Below are positions 12,139-21,786 of a DNA stretch of 64,000 bases, in pieces; position 1 is the stretch's first letter, and each line of letters starts with the position of its first letter. The notes beneath the pieces are model-generated. The model had not been told where the DNA came from. It was given only the letters and a program-made list of their open reading frames with translations, and did not search any database. This DNA comes from Blasia pusilla. Lineage: Eukaryota; Marchantiophyta; Marchantiopsida; Blasiales. Made by a program: the position numbers and the translations under genes. The DNA is taken from contig CM114274.1 of NCBI GenBank assembly GCA_050084515.1, positions 42,284,001 through 42,348,000 on the forward strand, in the 5' to 3' direction.

Positions 12139-12663
12139 AGCTTGTCTACTTTGAAGACTCGCTTGGTCTTCAAAGTAGCTCGTCACGCAGTTGTTGCAGA
12201 GCAATGACTCTCTCTCGCACTACTTTACTTAATGAGTGCAAACTCCTCCTTTCTCTCTGTTGGAGCGAGCTTTGAATGGCAAGCACTCGCATATGAACGT
12301 AAAGTTTAGACAGATTTCAGAGCTGCTGTGAGCGTTTGAAGTTGTACAATACGGTAATTCTGTTCTTCAGAGCTATTGTGAGTGTCTGCAGTTGTACAGT
12401 GTGGTAATAACTTAACTTTGTCATGACTGAGTCTAGTTGTTGTGCAATCCTCTCTAGTTGCACTTTGAATCGCTTGGTCTTGATTTTAGTTTCTCAGAAG
12501 GGATTCAGATTTTGGTAACGCCATGAGAATAGAACGTGTTTATTGTTGTAATCGTGTTGTAGGTAGGAAACATTGAATTCGTTGAGATTGGAACCTGTCA
12601 GAGAAGGGTTTTGAGAGCTTCCCTTCCCACCACCGGGTGCGGCAGTAGGCACATCAGGTACTT
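12139..12663 (-). repeat. Right terminal inverted repeat of the foldback element
   Basis: Reverse complement of 9853-10394, including the small terminal hairpin near 12146-12178. It ends with 'caggtactt', and the next base (12664) is the first base of the adjacent retrotransposon LTR. Confidence 0.85.
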
Positions 12664-13680
12664 TGTCGTGCGCCTACTTTCCTTGAACGTTAATCTTGTT
12701 TGTTGCGGAAGCGTGCGTTCAGTAGGTCACGCTCTCAACGCTGATCTGCATCCAAACACGCACTTTGGTTAGTCGGGTCTTGGATCAATCAGCGGGATTA
12801 CTTTTCGAGTTCTCGTCTCGGACTCTCTCTTCAAGCTCAACCTTCCTAGTTTCGCGGTTTCCAACATGGGCAAGTCTCGAAAGACTTGGGATGACTTTTC
12901 AGTCGGTTCGGGAACTGAAACGGCGTTTCGCGCCTAGCGGTTCCAAGCTGTCCAATGAACATCTAATGAGTTCCTCACCAAGACTCGCACGAAGTGAATC
13001 TCGGGTTGGAATCCAAGTGTGGCGTACAAAGTCCACTCCCTTGGATCAGGTTTGGGTTTGGGTTTCGCCAAACTCCCGTTTCATCCCGTGCCTCAAACGC
13101 CGTTTGGCGCCCAAAGTGGGGTTTCGTTTCCCGAGACATCTGAGAGAAGGTACTCCCTTACTAGTACTTCTGGGGATCTCCGGGGCCCCCTACATTTAGG
13201 AAAGACACCGGGCCCCTCATTGGCCCTCAACCCGATTGCTCTCTGAATCGTTTTCGGCCAATATCTCAGCTGTACTTATGCGTTTGCTGAGATCTTTGGT
13301 GCGTTGGAAGCGTCTCAAGATCAGCTTTCCAACGCGCCCTTACTTGTCCCGAACGCATCTCGGAGCTCAACGTTATGGTCCTAAACACAGTCAGATTCTC
13401 CCAAACGCTAGCCGTGTTCCAAATCGGTTCTCACCTCTTTGGCAACCAACCTCCAAGACTCAACTCATCTCAAGTCTCGGCTTGCGTTTGGTCTAGGTTT
13501 CTGGTCGCGATCATTAACGCATGAAACGCACAACTCTGTTCGCGTTTCGTCTCTTAGACTTTTCCAAGAGACTCTTCCAAACGCTCTCTAAAGCGCAAAC
13601 CTCGCGGCGTGAGTTCCTTTGAGTTCTCGATGTTTCGCTTGGCGCGTATTTGGTGTTGTTTGGTTATGAGGGTCGTGACA
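12664..13680 (-). repeat. 3' LTR, complete, 1017 bp
   Basis: On the minus strand it starts TGTCACGACC (13680 downward) and ends GGCGCACGACA at 12664, i.e. the canonical TG...CA ends; TGTCACGACC is a common start of plant Ty3/gypsy LTRs. It matches 19029-19971 with scattered substitutions and single-base indels. The frame of 144 codons on the plus strand here is not conserved in the second LTR and is not a gene. Confidence 0.92.
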
Positions 13681-13695
13681 CTCACCCCTCCTTAG
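13681..13695 (-). other. Polypurine tract of the retrotransposon
   Basis: Minus-strand AAGGAGGGGTGAG lies immediately before the TGTCACGACC start of the 3' LTR, the expected place and composition for the plus-strand primer of reverse transcription. Confidence 0.75.
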
Positions 13696-14370
13696 AAGGT
13701 TGATGTCCTCATCAACGCAAACCTTATTGATGTTAAGTTCTGGGAAGCCGACCCTTAACACGTAATCGCGTTCGGTAGCTAACCCGCAATTCCTCTTTTT
13801 GGCTTAAGTCTTAGGTTTGTCGCTTAAAAGACTTACTCTTATTAGCTACGCTTTCGATGAGCCTAGACTAGTTCGCCAAACTAATCTAACTATCAAAATA
13901 AGCTCACTAAGTCTGCAACCTAACACTTCACTCACTATTTGTAAACAACCGCCTGTCTACCTAGCCAACTCGTACTATTTTTGGGTCACCTGTATTCCAC
14001 CTAGGCACGTCACTAAGTTCAATCATGAAACATGAATGAGATCACCACAAACCCCAAGACAGACTCATCTGCCCCGCCGACGTTAGGGCGAGCCCAAATG
14101 CTAGTACTTCAACACTTGGTCCTGATCTAGATGCCTTATCTGAATACAAGCTCTCACCTCAAATACTCATTGTTTGGTCTCCTTGACTTACATCCTAAGC
14201 ATATGAAGAACTACTCATTGCCTTGCACAAACCAAACTCAAAATTACAATACAAGCATCGAATCTCCGAATCCATGTCTTCTTTATTGCAACAACTAAAC
14301 CTTTCTAGTTACAATGGGTTATCGGCCCAAGCTTTCCGGTCACAAGTTATGTCCATTGCTTCACCATGTA

Positions 14371-17300
14371 CTAACGCACGTGCTTTGCTTGCATCCATCT
14401 GAAGTCACGCAATGCTTCTTGCGCATGTTCTAGATCCGCCTCCGCAATCCAAGTCGCCTCTTTCACATGATAGCCTTTCCACTTGACCAAGTACGAGTAC
14501 TTGGTGGCCCTACGTCTGGAACGCAGAATAGTCTCAACCTCGAACTCTAGTTCCTCATTTCTGATGACCGGTTGTGGTCTCAACATCCTCCTTCGCTTTG
14601 GACGCACATTGTCTTGAAGATACTTCTTCAATAATGACACATGGAAAGTCGGGTGAATCTTGAACTCGTTTGGCAGCTCCAACGTGTACACATCCTCAAA
14701 CGGCCTTGCCTTGATCACATACGGTCCAACATACTTGGCTGACAATTTATGAGACAATTCTTTCGGAAGAGTGAGATTCTTAACACTCAACCACACTTGT
14801 TCCCCAACTTGGAAACTCACATGGCGCCGACTTTTGTTAGCATGCTTTACGTACCTTAGTTGAGCCTTGGTGAGACTTTCTCTCGCTCGTTCTTGTCGTT
14901 CCTGCATTTCCACTAACAAACATTCCGCCGTTGCTTGACGAGTGTGTGTCGATGTATTGCCCTTGAAAGAGCTAAGTCAAGAGGCCCTTTCGGTTCTCTT
15001 TGATACGCCGGAAGAAACGGAGATTCTCGGTTGCGAATGCTTAGTCAAGTTGTAACAATACTCAGCCATACTTAACCACTTGGCCCAATCTCTTTGGTCC
15101 GCACTCACGTAATTCGTAAGTATTGGTTTACGACCGAAGTTTATTTTTTTCCGTTTGCCCATCCGTTTGAGGATGGAAGGCCGTACTAAAGCTGAGTTTG
15201 GTCCGGAACCTCCTGAATAGATGTTTCCAAAAGGCACCGGTAAACTTCGGATCCCGATCGGACACAATGCTCCTAGGAAATCCCGTGCGCACGCCACCAA
15301 CCATCCAGGAATAGTCGAAGTCGTGTAGGCCGTTGCGAGACTCTCTCGTCGGCACAAACCTCCCCAACTTGCTAAACCGATCAACTATCACAAGTATAGC
15401 GTTGTATCCCTCGGATTCGAAGACTCGTAATGAAATCCATGCTAATGCTTTGCAAGGGTCCCTCCGGATTGGCAAAGGATGAAGTAAACCTTGTTTCTTC
15501 GCATAAGACACGCGGTTTGCTGGCAGTCACGCATGTTTTCACATATTGAGCAACATCTTCCTTCATGTTGGGCGGAAGAACCTCTTAGACAAAAAAAGAA
15601 GAGTGGATTTCTCCCCTTTGTGTCCCGCCAAAGGTCCATCATGACCTTCCACAAACACCTTGGCCCGTAGCTTGCCTTGGCCTACATAGATCTGCTCTGC
15701 TTAAACCTTAGCAAGCCGTGTCTCAAACTCAGATTGGCCACCTTCTCGCCCGCTTTAACTTCCCAAGGTACTCCTCGCTTGTTCATCCTTCATGTATCCT
15801 TCACGAATCCTTCTTTCCAGTCTGTTTCATTAGGGAACATTGCTCTCAACACTTGTGTCGTCGATGGCATGTGTTCATCCCTACGACTTAACGCATCTGG
15901 AATGACATTGTCTTTCCCCGGCTTGTGGATTAGCTCCACATTCATCAACGCCAAGGTATCATGCCACCGAAGTTGTTTTGGCGCCACGCGATCCTCGGGT
16001 CTCAAAATACTTGAGCGATATGTTATCGGTGAATACTCGAGTCTGTGAAGTCCCAAATAGTGACGCCACTTCCTCAAGCAATGAACCACCGCATAAACAA
16101 CTCTTTCTAATGAGTAGGCCATCTCCTTTCGGTGTCGGTCAGCTTCTTGCTTTCGTATGCTCTGAGTCTCCTTTTTGCACCAACATTCCTGCAATCGCGA
16201 AATCACTAGCATCCGTGTGCACCTCGAACGGTTGTTCAAACTCCGGCGAGTTTGAATCGGTTCTGCGAGGATCTCTTTGACTCGATTGAACGCTTTATCC
16301 ACTTCCTCGGTCCATGTAGTATTGGCAAACTTTGCGGTCCAATCCGTGAGAGGTTTCACTATGCCCGAAAAATTCTTCACGTAGGTCCGTAAAATCGACG
16401 ACTCGATGAACCTTCTCATCCCTTCACCGTGGAAGGCGGTTCCCATTCGGAAATCGCGCTCACCTTTTCCATGTCTTGACTCACTCCATCCGCACTGACC
16501 ACATGCCCCAAGAACTTGATCTTCGTCAAACCGAACTCACTCTTATCCGCATTCGCATACTGACTTGTTAGCCGCCTAAGTTTCTCAAACACCGTCTTCA
16601 AATGTCGAGCGTGCTCCTCTAGTGTTTTCGAATAGATGAGTATGTCATCTATATAGATGATCACAAACTCATCCGTCTCCTTGTGAAAGATGGAGTTCAT
16701 CAAAGTGGTAAACGTCGGAGGCGCATTACAAAGACCGAAGGCATTACTACAAACTCGAACGAACGTATCTCGTCCTACAGGCAGTCTTCTCTACATCCAC
16801 TTCGGCAATCCGAATCTGATAATATCCTGATTTTAGGTCAATCCGGCTGAAATACTTGGCACCCGACAATCGATCAAAGAGGTCATCCATCCTCGGTAGA
16901 GGATAGTTATTCCTTACCGTCACTTTATTCAGCGCCCGATAATCAACACAGAGTCTCAACTTCCCATCCTTCTTCTTGACAAAGAGGACGGGCGCCCCAT
17001 AAGGTGACTTGCTCGTTCGGATGTAACCCCTCTCTAGGAGTTCACCCAACTGTTTCTTCAACTCAGCAAGTTCCTCTTGATTCAACCTATATGGTGCCTT
17101 TGAAGGTGGTTGAGATCCTGGTATCACCACAATCTTATGATCAACCGCCCTCTGTGGTGGCAACTCAGTCGGAAGCTCCTTAGTCAACACATCTTCAAAT
17201 TCTTTCACAACTCTCTTGAGTGTTTCAGGGATCTCCCTTGAAGCTGAGTTCTGATCTCTGCATCTTGCGCTTGCATCATCCTCTACTCGTCTCATCAAGC

Positions 17301-18876
17301 AAAGGAATCCTTCCTCTAACTCGGCCAAACTCGTCCTCGTGATGGCGTTCACCAACTCCGTCTTTCTAGGCACCTCACGAACCAATCTGACGTCCGTCCG
17401 TTTGCCGTTAACCAAGACGCTTAACCTCAAAGGTCTCCGCCTCAGTTCCACCTCATACGCATCCAAGAATGTGTTCCCCAAGACTCCGTCGATACCGTCC
17501 ATCTTGCAAACTGTAAAATTCTCCTTCAACTCAAATACTCCGCATCTCACAACTATCCCTAAAACCAGATCTGATGTCTGGTGGGATTTTCCTCCCGCGA
17601 ATCCTACCCTAATGGGTTCATCCGCTTTGGTGGTTGGCAATCCCAACGTTTTTACAATTATCAGACTCAAGAATGAGTGCAAAGCACCTGTATCAACGAG
17701 CAACATCACATCGCGATTAGCAATCTTGGATCCTAGGTAAACCAAATTGGGCGTTCTCTTGGTGACTTGTAGAGATGTATCTAGATCTCCCTCCGATAAA
17801 TGCTTAGCGGCAAACGCAATCATACTCGGTTTACTAACCTTGGGCCTCACACATTCCTTAGCCATATGCCCGGGTTCGCCACAATTATAGCAAATCACTT
17901 TGGCATTCGTTGACTTCGTAAACGGCGGCCCCTTCGGCTTCGCGTTGAGTTCCACTCGTTTCGCCGCTGGGGCGAGAGACCCTCCGTGGTCACGCTCACC
18001 CCCATTCCAAACCCTCTTGGATGTCCCTTTATTCTTCTGTAACTTAGAAAAACTTTTTGTCTCAAAGGGTTTCGGGTGTTGGACTTCATCGTCCCCAATC
18101 CGCTCGGCTAGTCTCAAGAGGTCCGCGCACGTCTCTGGGATGTGAGGCATACAAAAGAGAGCCTTCTCGGCACTCGGTTTGAGCCCACTTAGGAAGATCA
18201 CCTTTTTATTATGTTCATCCGTGGAAAGTGCACTCATGAGCGCACTAAACTCTCGCACATAAGCGTTTAGGGTGATCCACTCTGGCGCAACCTCACCACC
18301 TCCATGCCATCGCAGTACTCCTGATATTCCGGAGTGAATCGATTCCCAATCAACTCCTTGAAATCTTCCCAACTCAACGTTTTCCCATGACCTAGATGTT
18401 CTTTCCGGTGAGCCGTCCACCAATGGAGAGCGTGATCCTTGAAACGTGACCGCTTCTGATCACCTTGTCTTGTTCATACGCCTTTTGCGCTTGAAATAGA
18501 GTTCGAGTTCCGTTAGAAACTCGCTCACTTTCGAGAACGCCCCATTCTTGTGAATGGCATTGGCAAATTAGTCTTACAAAGCTTCTTGCCGAACTAGAGG
18601 CTCCATTTGACTTGAATTCGAGATCACCTTGCTCTGTTCACCATCTGGTCCGCCATCACCTTCATCAATCCCATCATTTGGGTATAAAAGGCCGGATCGT
18701 TTAAGTTTGGACCCGAAGGTCCCGGAAAGATTTTCGGTTGGAACATCCTCATGTTTGGGACTCGGCACTTCGGGAGTCACAAATTCCACCTCCGGCTCTC
18801 GGTCCGTCATTGATTCGTCTCTTGGCTTCTTTGCTTTGACTCGCGGTTTCCTCGGTTCTTTGCCCTTCGTTGCCAT
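14371..18876 (-). pseudogene. Broken gag-pol of the chromovirus
   Basis: Pieces in several frames. Gag N-terminus at 18876-18574 (basic, MATKGKEPRKPRV). A long frame at 18423-16747 carries gag, a zinc knuckle [14 protein letters not shown], a protease active site [11 protein letters not shown], and the start of RT ([30 protein letters not shown]). RT continues at 16703-16416 with the catalytic YIDDILIYSK. RNase H and its connection follow at 16446-15790, ending in PGKDNVIPDALSRRDEH. Integrase pieces lie at 15654-14977 (VDRFSKLGRFVP, DRDPKFTGAFW, FHPQTDGQTE). The last frame, 14919-14371, has the GPY/F-type module (KYVGPYVIKARPF) and a chromodomain (YLVKWKGYHVKEATWIAEAD). Frameshifts between 16747 and 16703 and throughout the integrase show it is inactive. 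Confidence 0.93.
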
Positions 18877-19013
18877 TTGCGAAGTCGTCGCCTTTTCTCA
18901 GATCTCCTCCTCGCCTCTTGCGTTCCTCCTGGCGTCGCGGTCTTCCGGCTACCTTGAGTTCTCCCCAAACGCCCAGATCTTCAACGACCCCAAGTTCACG
19001 CTCATCAAGGAAT

Positions 19014-19026
19014 TTTCTCGATACCA
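19014..19026 (-). other. Probable primer-binding site (initiator-Met tRNA type)
   Basis: Two bases inside the 5' LTR end, the minus strand reads TGGTATCGAGA. The first seven bases match the usual TGGTATCAGAG site complementary to the 3' end of initiator Met tRNA; one base appears missing after that. Confidence 0.55.
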
Positions 19027-19028
19027 CG

Positions 19029-19971
19029 TGTCGTGCGCCTACTCTCCTTGAACGTTAATCTTGTTTGTTGCGGAAGCGTGCGTTGATGAGGTCACGCTCT
19101 CAACGCGATCTGCATCCAAACACGCACTTTGGTTAGTCGGGTCTTGGATCAATCAGCGGGATTACTTTCCGAGTTCTCGTCTCGGACTCTCTCTTCAAGC
19201 TCAACCTTCCTAGTTTCGCGGTTTCCAACACGGGCAAGTCTCGAAAGACTTGGGACAGACTTTCAGTCGGTTCGGGAACTGAAACGGCGTTTCGCGCCTA
19301 AGCGGTTCCAACTGTCCAATGAACATCTAATGAGTTCCTCACCAAGACTTGCACGGAAGTAAATCTCGGGTTGGAATCCAAGTGTGGCGTACAAAGTCCA
19401 CTCCTTGGATCAGGTTTGGGTTTGGGTTTCGCGCCAAACTCCCGTTTCATCCCGTGCCTCAAAACGCCGTTTGGCGCCCAAAGTGGGGTTTCGTTTCCCG
19501 AGACATCTGAGAGAAGGTACTCCCCTTACTAGTACTTCTGGGGATCTCCGGGGCCCCTACATTTAGGAAAGACACCGGGCCTCTCCATTGGCCCTCAACC
19601 CGATTGCTCTCTGAATCGTTTTCGGCCAATATCTCAGCCTGTACTTATGTGTTTGCTGAGATCTTTGGTGTGTTGGAAGCGTCTCAAGATAAGCTTTCCA
19701 ACGCGCCCTTACTTGTCCCGAACGCATCTCGGAGCTCAACGTTATGGTCCTAAACACAGTCAGATTCTCCCAAACGCTAGCCGTGTTCCAAACTGGTTCT
19801 CACCTCTTTGGCAACCAACCTCCAAGACTCAACTCATCTCAAGTCTCGGCTTGCGTTTGGTCTAGGTTTCCTGGTCGCGACCATTAACGCATGAAACGCA
19901 CAACTCTGTTCCGCGTTTCGTCTCTTAGACTTTTCCAAGAGACTCTTCCAAACTCCTCTCCACAGCGCAAA
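19029..19971 (-). repeat. 5' LTR, truncated (943 bp of about 1017)
   Basis: Homologous to 12664-13599. On the minus strand the 3' end (19029, ...GCACGACA) is intact but the first 80 or so bases, including TGTCACGACC, are missing. The break is at 'gcgcaaa' (19971), immediately followed by the 1-kb repeat copy B. Confidence 0.9.
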
Positions 19972-20977
19972 TAATGGAGAAATAATGGATATGAAGATAA
20001 CAAGACATGATATATCGAACTACATGCTACGAAGACTACACATGAAGAAAAGAACTCAGTCCACTAGAAACTTACTGGACCTTATGAACGGGACAGATTT
20101 CAAATATGGTTTCCCACATGAGGCTTGGATTTAATCTGATTCTTCCTGCCATGGTTTTCAAACTCCGTATCCACACTTTTCTCGACAAACACAAGAGGTA
20201 CTCACGGTCTCTCTCGAATGGGTCTCTCTCGAATGGGTCATCCTGCCCCCCAAAACTTAAGTAAGTTCAACTCTACCACTGAAGGTAGGAGAGATGTAGG
20301 GAGTGCAGCTTATGCAATCGCTCACATCAATGGGCGGCTGTGAAAACCCCTGGGATCCGTAGGTAAAGTGAGAGGAGTCACGCTATACGCTAGCTGTCCC
20401 TACTTTAGAATCACCCAACCATCATTTTCTCACCGATCCGAACTCGTTTATGCTGAAATAGGATTTCTACGTAAATCCTATTTCGAAACGGAGTCCCTCG
20501 TGGAGCTAGTTCCAGAATTAGAGAGCCACTTTCTGTAGCTCCTATTCGTAACAAAAACACAGATGAGGAAGTAGAGAATCACTCGTTCTCACTGGGGAGC
20601 AACTTGACGATTGAAGAGACACTTTCTAGCAGACAGACTCCCCTCATGTGCGAGCCACTCTTTGTGAAGAAAAGAATTCTCCACCAATGGATGGGTGAAT
20701 GTGGATGGTGTGTAGAAGGGTGCTCATGAGCAAGAAGTGTGCCAAGTTCACCCCTAACTTTCATCGTCACATCCTCCAAACGCTGACTTGGGCATAGTCC
20801 CCATGGACCACACTATGACCCACTCATCCGCGACTTTCGTGGGTTGATTTGTACGTGTGAGTGATCGATAAAGTCTAATGGAGCTTCTGGATGAGTCCTA
20901 AGCGGGAAAACTCTAATTTGGAATCTACGTTCTTTGCATTTCTCCGCTTATGATTCTTCTGGCTGCATTTAATGTGA
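19972..20977 (-). repeat. 1-kb dispersed repeat, copy B
   Basis: Reverse complement of 3553-4567. Its left boundary coincides with the truncation point of the retrotransposon 5' LTR, so copy B either inserted there with a deletion or marks a rearrangement. A short local duplication ('ggtctctctcgaatgg') is present at about 20208-20237 that copy A lacks. Confidence 0.85.
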
Positions 20978-21786
20978 ATTCCATCGTGTTCTCCTGGTTC
21001 CAATCTATCTTTTCGGGAGAAACATCACTTCCTCAAAAGACACGAAATGTAAGTTCAAACGGTTTCTGCTCTTTGTATGACGATTCAGTGTATGTATGAC
21101 GATTCAGTCTGAGAAAAGTCATTAATTCATTCATTTTTATGGGTGTTTTGTATCGCTCAAAACTGTTATAGCGTGGAAAAAAATATTAATAGAAGATTAT
21201 AATGGCACTTACTATTATCGGATTTCAGGAAGACTCCGACTACAACACGCCAATAGTATACTTCACCTTACAGACCAATAGATTACATACTGATAGAAGT
21301 AATGCATTATGGGAACTAACTCGAACCCGTGCATCGCACGGACTTAGGCTAGTTTATTTAAAGGGCGAGGTCATCCTGCATCCGGCGAAGTCAAAGCCTT
21401 TATTAGAAGCTTTGATAGGTAGTCGAATGAGGAGCCTGGGTAATGTCCGATCGACATTCCCTCTATTTGGGACATAATCAGAGGGGCCCAACGGCTTTTC
21501 CCCATCTATTGCGTTCTCCATCTGTCAGCCATCCGATCTCCTCTCAAGTCCACTACTGCTGGTATAAAAGGCTTGGGAATAAGTCGCCATTTCGTTTCGA
21601 AAAAACTCACGTGAAGGTTTTGCCGACCTCTCAAGCCCCGAACTTCGAATCCTCGAGAGGCTCTACATATTCAAAGAAAAATCACCGCCTCATGAAATTG
21701 TGAATCATTGGAGCTCGCGCTTGGGGCTGTCAAATAAGAGCCGGTAAAGAGTTACGTCCACGAATCAGGTGCGATCTATGGACTAA
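20978..21786. other. Intergenic, 3' side of the HKT gene
   Basis: No gene recognised. It has a small duplication 'gtatgacgattcagt' (about 21076 and 21094). On the minus strand an AATAAA (complement of 'tttatt' at about 21355) could serve as a distal polyadenylation signal for HKT. A 'tataaaagg' word at 21563 on the plus strand has no gene behind it. Confidence 0.5.

Larger units (their letters stand above)
9853..12663. mobile_element. Foldback / long-TIR DNA element, about 2.8 kb
   Basis: The left end (9853, 'aagtacctgatgtgcctact') and the right end (12663, reverse complement of the same) start inverted arms of roughly 530 bp: 9853-10394 and 12139-12663. The arms agree almost base for base with scattered substitutions and one small indel near the right terminus of the inner part. 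Inside lies a second independent palindrome (10435-10800) and a unique core (about 10801-12138). No transposase frame is present, so the element is non-autonomous. Arms over 500 bp fit foldback elements or Mutator-like elements; I could not find a convincing target duplication because the right end directly abuts a retrotransposon LTR. Confidence 0.8.
12664..19971 (-). mobile_element. Ty3/gypsy chromovirus LTR retrotransposon, degenerate, 5' LTR truncated
   Basis: Reading on the minus strand the order is: partial 5' LTR (19971-19029), primer-binding site next to it, gag with CCHC knuckle, aspartic protease, RT, RNase H, integrase, a chromodomain, polypurine tract, then a complete 3' LTR (13680-12664). 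Domain order PR-RT-RH-INT and a C-terminal chromodomain define a chromovirus of the Ty3/gypsy superfamily. Many stops and frameshifts and LTR differences mean it is long dead. The 5' LTR lacks its first 80 or so bases, cut exactly where the 1-kb repeat copy B begins. Confidence 0.93.

Noticed and set aside
12765-13199. 144-codon plus-strand frame
   Set aside because: Lies within an LTR; the second LTR copy has indels that break it, and it has no protein-like features.
17339-17740. 133-codon plus-strand frame
   Set aside because: Antisense to the protease/gag part of the chromovirus polyprotein.
21563-21571. TATAAAAGG as a plus-strand promoter
   Set aside because: No gene follows on the plus strand; the next gene, HKT, ends here and runs the other way.
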